DNA of 64,000 nucleotides, taken from contig CANUEZ040000168.1 in assembly GCA_948099385.1 (NCBI GenBank), positions 11,008,001 to 11,072,000 of the forward strand. The letters are read 5' to 3'. Positions 37,036 to 46,382 of this stretch are shown here, piece after piece; the stretch's first letter is position 1, and each line of letters starts with the position of its first letter. Position numbers and translations under genes: made by a program. The DNA is from Fasciola hepatica (lineage: Eukaryota > Platyhelminthes > Trematoda > Plagiorchiida > Fasciolidae). The notes beneath the pieces are model-generated. The model was not told the DNA's origin, did no database searches, and worked only from the letters and a program-made list of their open reading frames with translations.

Positions 37036-39533
37036 CATATTGCATGCTTCTATCAAGCACCTGCCTCCAGTTACTCCGAGTTTTTGCATATTATCAGGGC
37101 TTTCGAGTAACGTTCTATTCTATCTTTAGGATCGAAGATCATGACAATGAACTTTAACACTCCCAGTATTTGTTGGAACACGATGACTACCCCTCTCATT
37201 TATCCGATTTTCTTCCGGACACCTACGCTGCGGGATGGGTACAGCAGGCCTCCTCTCCGCTTAGACATGACAATATTCTTGAGTTCGTCTTCACTCATGG
37301 CCTCCTTGACGTGAACGTCTCCACTACACAAAACATCCCAGATATTGACCGAAAAATGGTTCGCGTCACCTCGCTGTTACGCAAGAATCATGCCTACCTG
37401 GAGTTGTTCAAATGGAAAACTAAAACACCTATAGACTGACTAACTGGGCCCAGTTGCCTGCTCCCCCTCCGGGACATTGACTGGTCCGACTTCTTCCTAA
37501 CATCTGATCCGCAAGGAGCAACTGGTGTGTTCCATGACAGGTTGCTCTCCCCCATAAACCGTCTTACCCCAACCGTTAGGTATATTAGGGCCAAGGCTAC
37601 CAAAATTAACAGACTTCGACAAATGATTTTTAGGCTCCAGAACTCATCCTTCACGGGTCGAGACTTCCCTCTGACACTGAGAATAAGCCGACTCTACCGT
37701 GATCTCTATGCAGCAACTGAGAACAAACTCAAAAAGCAAGAAAGGACTGCACCACAACAACCTTGCGGTGTAAAGCACCTCTCGGGACTGCTGAAATCTC
37801 GCAACCCACGCAGCGCTGAAGACAATATGTCATTCCTCATACACAGTGGGGCCCGCCTTGATTTGTCAAAAGTTGTGGCCGAGGCTTTCAACTGCTCTTT
37901 TGCCTCAGTTCTTATTACGGAAACCAAACCTCCTCCGATCCGCTATCCGATGCTCACACGCGGCGCGATATAGACCGTAACATTTACCACTGACAACATC
38001 AGGAAATCACTAGCTAAAAGTAAACCCTCCCATCATCCAGGGCCTGATGACCTTCCACCTGTCCCACTTCTTTTTAGGGGACCTGACCTAGTACTCCCAT
38101 TGCTGAACCTCTTTACGCTATCTGTGTCGTCCGGAATCTTCCAGGCTCAGTGAAAAGCGTCCTGTATAATTCCACACTACACCAATGATCCCTTGCATGA
38201 TCCGGGGACATATTTACCCTCCCCCCTAAACCACACTTCAGTTGATTCCAGGCGCACGGGGAGGATTGTAAAGGACCAGCTTGCAAATTTTCTGACTTGT
38301 CGAAGTCTTTTCATCCCAGCTCAGCATGGATTCTTAAAGTCCCGTTCGTAGTTCACATGTCAGATGGACTGCCTTATTTGAGCACTTCCACTGCCGACAA
38401 CAACGAGTCAATTGTCGTCATCTCTCCCGATTTGACTGAAGCATTTGACCGCGTATCCCATACTCACTTATTGTCAAAAGTGAAAACCCACAGAGTCGAC
38501 AACCCCGCTGTCTCCTGGCTATAATCTTACCTCCCCGAAAGTTCCCAAACCGTCATCATCAACGGGAAATCTTCTCAGCCCAAACAAATTACCAGCGGGA
38601 TCGTACAGGGTAGCGTTCTAGGCCCCCCCATTTCTCATGTACATAGATAATATGTTCCAAGTAGTGTACCATGGCATGTCATTCCTCTTTGCTGACGACA
38701 TAAAACTAGTCTATACTTTCGGAGCGAATGCCCTATACTCAGCTCTTAGTAATATTCTATCATATTTGAAGTCCTTTGATGAATGGTGTACTCAGTGGCT
38801 GCGGCTAGGGGTTCTCTTTCGTCCTACAAATGCCACTTCCCATCTGGCTCTCTCACGACAAGCGGTCTGCCGATTCCCACTACTCACGTGGTAAGAAACT
38901 TGAGCCCGCATTATCCCCGATCTTTTAACTTCCATGAGCAAGCATTGAGCCAAGTTGTCAAGGCAAGTAGGACGATTGCAATTATCCTCAGAACATATCG
39001 TACTCAAGAGAGAAAAATCCTGATATTCAAGACTCACGCTAGGTCGTTTTTGGAATGCCGCCCCCTTGTCCTCACCTTGATGAGAAGGGCTGGCCGGGTC
39101 GATAAAGAGAAAGTACGACGCTCCTTGGCTAAAATATTATTTGGTCACCCTTCAAACCTTAACAACAGAGCCATGTGCGAACTACTTTGACTTGAACCTC
39201 TATGGTTACGTCGTATCGGGCTCAGTCTTCCATTTTTCCTCAACCTACTGCACCCGAAATCCCGCTTGGTTTCTCTAGCGAGACTCCCTACTCCTTCCGT
39301 CACAGACAGTTCACCATTACGACCCTCCAATCTAAGCTCTCAATCAGATTTATATACTTCATGGTTATTCATTCCAGTCTCTGGAATAATCTTCCTGGCG
39401 CTCTGCGACCATGTCGCACTGCAAAACAATCTAAAGGAGCACTAAGCAGATTCCTTTGCTCATCTGAAATTAGCACGACCCGCATTAGCATAAACACAGA
39501 TGAAGTTTATGAAGACTGCCTTGATTATTAGAC
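37036..39533 (+). pseudogene. CR1-D endonuclease C-terminus, linker and reverse transcriptase
   Basis: The endonuclease resumes with CFYQAPASSYSEFLHII (about 37045). It continues with MNFNTPSICW at the GDFN motif position (about 37145), YAAGWVQQASSPLRHDNILE and FVFTHGLLDVNV (37210-37330). A linker follows at 37527-37973 and RT fingers at 37990-38110 (SHHPGPDDLPPVPLL). Motif A is decayed near 38430-38470. Motif C is intact, FLFADDIKLVYTF, at 38680-38720. The thumb reads FKTHARSFLE (39030) and the end WNNLPGALRP ... CLDY with TAG at 39529-39531. TGA at 38151-38153 replaces the Trp of the P-x-x-W-K motif. Several frameshifts. With 27600-27854 this makes one almost complete CR1 ORF2. Confidence 0.9.
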
Positions 39534-41574
39534 CACAATGAGCCACGGTCTTTTGAGTCCGAGCCGCATTGCATGACCCGTCGGATAATCCCGCCCATAT
39601 ATATATTTATGTTCCCTTCCTTGTGTACTCCCAGAATCCAACAGTATTTTATGGTATTTATCAAAAGTTTGACCAGTCCCAGTTAAAAAATTGCCAATCC
39701 TAATAATCTTTCTGTATTACGCAGAGTTGGCTCCGGTTTCTCTATCTTATTGCTCTGTCAACCCAAATCCTACATCCTTTCCTGACTTCATGCTGATAAC
39801 ATTTGTATCTCCGCAGAAGGTATTAGCCCACGTCTATTTCCAATCTCTGCTAACACATGGTGAACCGGATATTGTCCTGAAACATTGATGATCTCTGGGT
39901 TGTGCCTGGCCAAGCATCGTGTTTGTCTCTACCGTAACATAAACCTTCCACTATAAGTAGCCCACATTGTTTTACCCTTATGGCTGAGGCCATTACCACT
40001 AGAACCTTCCCTGAATATAGGTTATATTGCCTCCGCACGGAAGGTGACGTTTAAACGGTCCCAGAACTGTGCTTATCTAGTCTCCTCCCCTATCTCTAGC
40101 CTTAAAATGTAGCACCTGACAGACTCCTTATTCTTCACCTTATGATCACCTTAAATCGAATCACGCACACACAGCCTAACCCCCTTTCCTGCCATTATAC
40201 TTTAGACAGCAGAAGCCTGGAAAGCCACAGTTCTCAAAAATCCCGTATCACGTCCCAAATAACAAATGGTTTGGTCCGCTACTTTCATAGGTACATGATA
40301 AGTCGACGACGTAACCTTTTACTGAGAAAAGTAAAAACCTTGGCAAAATGTACAAATCAAAAATGCCCTTCGCCACGGTGCATGCCATAAAGCAGTTGCC
40401 ACCAGTCAACCACCAAAATATGGCCGGTTTGTCTCTACAGTTTAGGACGAGCCGGTCTACTTCCCCGTTGCTCCACGTTCATACATCTGGAACCCATTTC
40501 CACTACCCCAACATTGTCCCCCTCTCTTGCTATCACAAACGACAGCTGCGACACTTCCAGTCTGATGACCACCCCATTTACGCTAGGCCTGGGTTTACAC
40601 GTTCCTTCAAAATGTAGTTACTTGATTTCTAACAAAAAGTTAATCGTAAACCCCAACTAGAATATCCTCCCAGACTGCCATATCCCGGATCCCTTTCAGA
40701 TTATGCTGTATGATTGGGTAGCTGTCGGTCCAGTATTTGTTGCTACCGGATTACCGCACGAATCTAACAAAATAATTTATCTGTTTGGACCATTTTCTAC
40801 GCTGGTCGTTGCTATACGGAACCTCCCACATCAGTTGCCAGGGGATCAAAGTCCTGCTGCTCGGGTAGCATGCCCCCCTCGGACCATTTTTGCCTGCTAC
40901 CCTAGTCATTTTCCGTTAACTATCAGTCGTATCTGGTGAGCCCTTTCTCAGGCCTCATTCCCTAACCTGCCTTTCGTGGAAATCACAACAATTATGAAGT
41001 AAAACTCCAGGCACTCGCTGCTGGCTGGGACATGGCAGTATATTCAGTCATTGTAACTATAGAAACTTCTCTCCTCACACACAAGTAACAGTCGCTGCAG
41101 CCATCGGTAGGGTTCTCTGCAGATCACAGCCACATGCCTTCACGTCCATGTTCGTCGCACTTTATGATCTCCTCGTACTTTCTTCGACGCACAAGCTCCA
41201 TCTTCTAACCCCAACTGACTGTCTCTTCAACGACCCCATTTTGAATTACCCAGCCAAGCACCAACCTACCATCCATGCTGCTCCAACAGCACATCAAATT
41301 TCATGTGATTCACTTGTCTTCCTGTCATCTTCACCTGGAATTACCTTAACAGAACAATCGTAGTAAACTTGACTGAATTACTGGCGTTTATCCTACAGGC
41401 CCCCTCCTTCAATAGGTATTTCAACCCACCGTTCTCCTGGCTTAAATATCTGTCAGAGTGACTTCAATGGAGATAAACTAATCCGTGCATGCTTCGTTTC
41501 ACTGTTTGTTCTTTGAAGACTCGATGCTGGTTCCACATAAATTCCAGGGTTGGGTACTAGCTGTTGAATCTCCC
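39534..41574. other. Pyrimidine-rich non-coding stretch downstream of CR1-D
   Basis: C/T-rich on the plus strand, no recognised gene. Frames under 95 codons. It separates CR1-D from the BEL-2 5' LTR. Confidence 0.4.
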
Positions 41575-41951
41575 TGTAACAGCCGGTCGTGGAAAATCCC
41601 CCTTTTTCCCTCGCGATTCAGTGTTTTTCCCAACATCACTCATTTCCATACACTATTGACTTGTCTTTACGAACTGGTTGTTTTTCTGGACCAATTGTTG
41701 TTTGTTCGCGCCCAGAGCGCTACTATGGCACATCCTTGTTCAGGACCTGCGTGACGCACGTGCTGTCTGCTTACACGCTGCTATTCGGTTTCTCGTTGTT
41801 GAGTCCTTGTGATCGTATTATTGAGGTTTGTATATTGTTTATGTCATTGTTTATTGTAATAATCTAGTATCGTAGAATATCACGGATAATCGTCTTTTGA
41901 TTTCGGGATCCGTTGCGAATTTGGCTACGCATTGCTCAAACGTTCGTAACA
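41575..41951 (+). repeat. BEL-2 5' LTR
   Basis: 377 bp, TGTAAC...GTAACA. It is almost identical to the two BEL-3 LTRs in reverse orientation. A 92-codon frame inside it (41589-41867) recurs in every LTR of this subfamily only because the LTRs are copies. Confidence 0.95.
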
Positions 41952-41970
41952 ATACTCAATAGATCAATTT

Positions 41971-41988
41971 TGGAACGAGGAAAAATCA
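41971..41988 (+). promoter_or_regulatory. Candidate primer binding site of BEL-2
   Basis: TGGAACGAGGAAAAATCA begins with TGG 19 nt after the 5' LTR. A similar start, TTGGAACGA, lies at the same distance in BEL-1 and BEL-3. The matching tRNA is unknown and the distance is larger than in many families, so this is tentative. Confidence 0.3.
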
Positions 41989-41994
41989 CGCAAA

Positions 41995-43113
41995 ATGCCA
42001 AGAAAAGGATCAAAGGCAGTCGAATCCGGACAGGAAGTAATACGGCAAGTCTCTGGGGAGGTTTTGGGTACATATGATTCTTTAGGTAATGCTAGATCGC
42101 CTAGTCCTGTCAGTGCTAGTTCATGTGTTATTGAAAACAATATTGATCGTAAGGATGTCGATTTATATAAGCTGATAATACTAGAACTAGAGCAACAGTT
42201 ACTTTCGGCCAGACTACAGGCGCAGGAAGCAGAGAAGTGTACACAGAAAGAGCGAGAGCATGAGACCAGTGACTTCGACACTTCCGATATTTTAGGGTGC
42301 AATAAGGTAGGGAACCCCACGCCGGTCGCCGACTACAAACCACCATCGATTGATCTGCCTAGAGTGGAGTTAACGGTTTTCGACGGGCGAGCTGAGCAAT
42401 ACTGCAAGTTTGTCAAGCAGTTCGAGACGTTCGTTGAAAATAAGGTAACCGACCCTGGGCAAAGGCTTCTTTACCTTACTCACTACTGCCGAGGCCGAGC
42501 AAGAGAAGCTATCGACGGGTGCACCATGCTCGACCCAGAACAAGGCTACACAAGGGCAAGGAAGATTCTAAGGGACTTGTTTGGCCAACCTTTCAAAGTA
42601 GCCCGTAACCTAATAGAGGGCGTGATGGCAGAGGCAAAGAGAACCAAGGGCGACGTCTACACCATGGCTTACCTGGTGATTTAGATGCAGAACTGCTCAA
42701 TAGCCCTCGACCATTTAGGTTACAGGGCTGATCTAGACGCCATGCACACTTTGGAAGGCATAGTCCGTCACCTCTCTCCCGAACTACAGGGTCGGTGGGC
42801 GGAAGAAGCGGAACGGATAAGCCGAAGCGACAGAGAAGCCAACTTCGAAGACCTGACTGAATACTTAGACAGGCAAACGAAGATAGCTGACAGCAGATTC
42901 GGCCAACTCATCCGGGACAGCAACCGAGCAAACAAGCCCAGTACTAGCCAAGTCCACACCCCTGTACGGGAACATCCAAAGTACCAGCCCTGGACCAATA
43001 CACACGTCATTTCACGAGATGCTACGGCGAAACCAAATTGCAGATCCTGTGGTACTAGCCATGGCCCACCAGAATGCCCCAAGTTCGGCAACGCCACAAT
43101 GGACGAACGGTGA
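41995..43113 (+). CDS. gag: BEL-2 gag polyprotein, interrupted by in-frame TAG
   Basis: The start MPRKGSKAVESGQEV follows the 5' LTR by 43 bp and is the first ATG. Residues 1-229 are open. They include a Gln/Glu-rich N-terminus (EQQLLSARLQAQEAEK, likely helical) and the DUF1759-like capsid domain (VELTVFDGRAEQYCKFVKQF ... GRAREAIDGC ... RKILRDLFGQPFKVARNLI). TAG at 42682-42684 interrupts the frame, which then continues in phase (MQNCSIALDHLGYRADLD ... SPELQGRWAEEAERISR) to the first zinc-knuckle half CRSCGTSHGPPECPKF. It ends at TGA 43111-43113. Gag would coat the RNA and build the particle. The deduced product is nearly identical to that of BEL-3. Kept intact while pol is deleted, which could let it supply or use Gag in trans. 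Confidence 0.9.
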
Positions 43114-43116
43114 GGA

Positions 43117-43473
43117 ATGGCGAGGATTGCAGGAGCATGTTTTATCTGTCTCAACACCACGCACCGGGCAGCAGCCTGTAGAACAAGGAATCGATGTGGT
43201 TACGAGGTCTGCACGGGCAGACACCATCGGCTGCTGCATCAGGCGAGAGTAACCATATCCGAGGCGAGTGCCAAGCCCAGCGTGATTTGTTCAACTTCAC
43301 AATCTGCCAGTGAACCGGTACGTTTAGGCGTAGTGGCTGTGGGAGTAGTGACTCCGACTGAGATAGTCAAGGCGTTGGCTTTCGTTGATAGTGGATCCGA
43401 CACCACTTTAGTGAAAGAGCGGTTTGCCAACAAACACCAACTGGCTAAAGGAGCGACGTCGTTAGCGGTGAGC
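43117..43473 (+). pseudogene. pol: BEL-2 zinc knuckle and protease start, truncated
   Basis: In frame with gag after one TGA and one codon: MARIAGACFICLNTTHRAAA, CGYE-CTGRHHRLLHQ, then a DUF1758-like aspartic protease with AFVDSGSDTTLV (catalytic DSG). The similarity to BEL-3 pol stops at the GAGCA overlap, after which the sequence is from the end of pol. A frame of 126 codons runs on to 43497 but its last residues come from the BEL-3 LTR. Confidence 0.9.
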
Positions 43474-43476
43474 AGC

Positions 43477-43481
43477 AGCCG
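43477..43481 (+). repeat. Target site duplication of BEL-3, left copy (AGCCG)
   Basis: AGCCG directly before the BEL-3 LTR; the same five bases follow the other LTR at 50178-50182. Removing BEL-3 and one copy restores the uninterrupted sequence GAGCAGCAGCCGCCCGACG of the BEL pol gene. Confidence 0.95.
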
Positions 43482-43858
43482 TGTTACGAAGGTTTGAGCA
43501 ATGCGTAGCCAAATTCGCAACGGATCCCGAAATCAAAAGACGATTATCCGTGATATTCTACGATACTAGATTATTACAATAAACAATGACATAAACAATA
43601 TACAAACCTCAATAATACGATCACAAGGACTCAACAACGAGAAACCGAATAGCAGCGTGTAAGCAGACAGCACGTGCGTCACGCAGGTCCTGAACAAGGA
43701 TGTGCCATAGTAGCGCTCTGGGCGCGAACAAACAACAATTGGTCCAGAAAAACAACCAGTTCGTAAAGACAAGTCAATAGTGTATGGAAATGAGTGATGT
43801 TGGGAAAAACACTGAATCGCGAGGGAAAAAGGGGGATTTTCCACGACCGGCTGTTACA
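43482..43858 (-). repeat. BEL-3 3' LTR
   Basis: 377 bp, TGTTAC...TGTTACA in plus orientation. It matches 49801-50177 apart from one base. Inside, a purine-rich stretch (GGAGGATTTTGGTGGGCGG on the minus strand) fits a polypurine tract. Confidence 0.96.
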
Positions 43859-44563
43859 CCGCCCACCAAAATCCTCCTGGATCCTTAGCAGAGTCAAAGG
43901 TTCGGTATAAAGGTACTGATTCTTCCTACCTGCCTAGGCCCCGCTGTCAGTGCGCGCGTCTAATGCTCGTCGTCGACGTTCTACTACTGGTCGCACCTAA
44001 TCCATTGGATACATAGACGTGAGGCTAGTCTACATCTTCCACAAGACCAAATGACCGATGGCGGGCGTGAATGGTCACATAGACGTTGTCCTCGTAAGGG
44101 GCCGTCCGGTCCTGGATGTACGCGCTTGAGTGTGTGTGTGAGTGCGTGTGTGTGTGTGCGTGTGCCGGGGTAACAATGAAATCACAGGTATGACTACACG
44201 TCAAAGGAGGACTTTCTGCAATGTCAACAAAAGACCGCGTGGCAAGAAAACGAGTAAATGTAGCATGTGTGTGTGACCTGAGCTCCGCTACTTCCACTTA
44301 TGCAAGGGGCATTCGGTAGCGTCAACGAAAGCAAAACAACGAACACTGTCACATGTTTGATGGGTTTACGGGATGTAGAGTGCGTCGTGCATGCGTGTAT
44401 GTATCGGGATGTATAATGGAATCGCACTCATCACCACATATCGGAAAGAACCTTCTGTAATGTCAACGAAAAGACCGCGAGCACCTTAACGTGTTTGACG
44501 GAGATTGTGTGTTATATATGGTGTTTCTTTATCCACCTCGATTACTGGTGTGAAAAAGGTTTA
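43859..44563 (-). other. BEL-3 3' untranslated region
   Basis: Between the DUF5641 stop and the 3' LTR. It contains a GT/CA-rich microsatellite near 44130-44165 and no sense frame longer than about 90 codons, so there is no envelope gene. The same region in BEL-2 is at 50684-51388. Confidence 0.8.
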
Positions 44564-45115
44564 CTAGGCCTCAGGGTTATCAGCTCCTCCGTCTTCGCTC
44601 TCGAGTAGGTTAATACTGCGTATGTCGCGAATGAGCACTCCGTTAGCTGTCTTCACCTTCACCGTTCTTATCATTTCGTCAGTGCTTTTGATGGTTTCCG
44701 TAACTACTCCCAAAGACCAAGCGCTGAAATGTGCGCGTTCGTCGGCGATCATAACCACGTCCCCAACTTTGAATGGTCTTGTTTTGGCCAGCCACTTCTG
44801 TCGAGTCTGCAAAGCCGGTAGGTACTTCCGTAGCCATCGCCTCCAGAAGACCTTGGCCAGATAGTTCGCTTGCTTCCACCCCTGGAGGTAGCTCCCACGA
44901 AGGTTTACCGGCCCTTGGGAACCCTCGTTCGACCTTAGCGTCAATAAGTCGTTTGGGGTGAGCGCCAGGTGGGTGGGGTCGCCGTTCAGTACTGGAACCA
45001 GGAGGCGGTTGTTCAGGATTCGCTCCACCTCAGTCATGACGGTGTTCAGCGTCTCGTCGTCGGGCGGCTGCTGCTCCATGATTGACAGCAATATCCGTCT
45101 GGCGGACCGGATCAT
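44564..45115 (-). CDS. pol: BEL-3 pol C-terminus: integrase end and DUF5641
   Basis: A 183-residue frame beginning MIRSARRILLSIMEQQPPDD and containing ERILNNRLLVP, HLALTPNDLLTLR, WRRWLRKYLPALQTRQKW and VGDVVMIADE, ending with TAG. These are the features of the DUF5641 domain that follows the integrase core in BEL/Pao pol. The ATG is internal. In BEL-1 the same sequence is preceded in frame by GGVWEG, which carries the third catalytic acid (Glu) of the integrase. Here a one-base deletion upstream has shifted it out of frame, so this piece is cut off from the core. Confidence 0.92.
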   Translation of the reverse strand: MIRSARRILLSIMEQQPPDDETLNTVMTEVERILNNRLLVPVLNGDPTHLALTPNDLLTLRSNEGSQGPVNLRGSYLQGWKQANYLAKVFWRRWLRKYLPALQTRQKWLAKTRPFKVGDVVMIADERAHFSAWSLGVVTETIKSTDEMIRTVKVKTANGVLIRDIRSINLLESEDGGADNPEA

Positions 45116-46299
45116 GCGTTCTCATATGCCGCCTCGGTGACTGGCCTGTGGGGGTTGAAATGCCATCGTATGCCGTAGGCCACGGTTCGATTCTGCAGTT
45201 CGTTCCTGTTGATGTTCTTGTGCCAACGCTGCAATTCCCGTTGAGCGCCCACAAAGTTCGATCCATTATCTGAGTATATATCGGCCGGTACGCCTCTTCG
45301 GTTGATAAATCTTTGCAAGGCCCGTAGAAATGAATCGGTCGTCATCGAATGTGCGACTTCTAGGTGTATCGCACGTGATTTCATGCACGTCATGATATAT
45401 CCGTATCGCTTTTCTAATCTTTTCCCGCACTTGATCCACAAGGGCCCGAAATAGTCCAACCCGGTGTCACTGAACGGCCACCAGCCCGTAGTCACCCTGC
45501 ATTCTGGTAGTGGGACCATGAGTTGTTTGCCTGCTGTGGCATTGCGTCTCCTGCATTGCACACACCGTCGGATTACGCATTTTACAGTCTCTCGTCCTCT
45601 CAACAACCAAAGACGCTTTCGGATGACGCTCGTCACGTGACTTTCCCCGGCATGTCCCTCCATGGCGTGGACGTGTTGAATCATTAGCTCTACTACAGGT
45701 TGTCTCGCAGGCAGCAGTATAGGATACTTTGTGTCGAAGTTCAGGTGGGCGTTGGTCAGCCTACCATCCACCCGCAGCAGTCCGTTGATGAGTTTGGGGT
45801 TTAAACGCTTCAGCTCGCCTCTTGGAGATGGCATGTCTTCATTGGTCGGCCCCACTTCTTCCGCCCTCTTGAGTTCTCGGGCGAAAGCCTCGCGTTGTAT
45901 CATTCTGAAAATATCGTACTCTGCCGCTTGTAGCTCATCGGGACCTATCGGGCCGACCCGTATCCGACCTGAGGGCCGTAGCCCTTTCATGACTAGTAAA
46001 TTTCTCTTGAACCTGGTTAACCAAACTAGCGAACGAAGCGTCTTCATCCAAGAAGAAAACCTGACCAATCGCGATAGAATGGACGACGCTTCGGCGACAG
46101 TGGCCGCTATCACTACGCCTTTGATCTCCAGTTCCACTTCCGTAGGGGGTTTTAATTCGAACACGGGCCAGTCCTGTTTGGGCAATTGCAGGGAGTTTGG
46201 CCTTCTCGTCCACGTGTCCAGTTGCCTGAAGTTGGTTGCACCCCGGGAGCACAGATCGGCCGGATTATCGCCAGACCTGACATGCTTCCACTGGTTCAT
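45112..46299 (-). CDS. pol: BEL-3 pol: RNase H end and integrase core
   Basis: 395 residues from an internal ATG (MNQWKHVRSGDNPADLCSRG, the end of RNase H in BEL elements). Residues near 200-250 form the HHCC zinc domain (HVHAMEGHAGESH ... CVIRRCVQC). The core follows with GLDYFGPL (first Asp) and [12 protein letters not shown] (second Asp). The frame ends VTEAAYENA and TGA instead of GGVWEGM because one base is missing near 45148-45154 compared with BEL-1. The integrase would insert the cDNA; as written it lacks its catalytic Glu and C-terminus. The frame upstream of 46299 is open back to a TAA in the RNase H region. Confidence 0.92.
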   Translation of the reverse strand: MNQWKHVRSGDNPADLCSRGATNFRQLDTWTRRPNSLQLPKQDWPVFELKPPTEVELEIKGVVIAATVAEASSILSRLVRFSSWMKTLRSLVWLTRFKRNLLVMKGLRPSGRIRVGPIGPDELQAAEYDIFRMIQREAFARELKRAEEVGPTNEDMPSPRGELKRLNPKLINGLLRVDGRLTNAHLNFDTKYPILLPARQPVVELMIQHVHAMEGHAGESHVTSVIRKRLWLLRGRETVKCVIRRCVQCRRRNATAGKQLMVPLPECRVTTGWWPFSDTGLDYFGPLWIKCGKRLEKRYGYIMTCMKSRAIHLEVAHSMTTDSFLRALQRFINRRGVPADIYSDNGSNFVGAQRELQRWHKNINRNELQNRTVAYGIRWHFNPHRPVTEAAYENA

Positions 46300-46382
46300 G
46301 GCGGATTCATCGTGGATGGTTGTGAGTCGGTTAGCGACGAAAGTAATGAACCGGCTCCGGGCGTTGTTGGTATATTAAAGTA

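Noticed and set aside
41589..41867. A 92-codon open frame found four times (41589, 43566, 49885, 51403)
   Set aside because: It lies wholly in the BEL-2/BEL-3 LTRs and recurs only because the LTRs are copies. No start context, domain or homologous frame in the BEL-1 LTRs.
43859..44563. Possible envelope gene after BEL-3 pol (retrovirus-like)
   Set aside because: No sense frame over about 90 codons, no signal peptide or membrane anchor, and microsatellite content. It is a 3' UTR.
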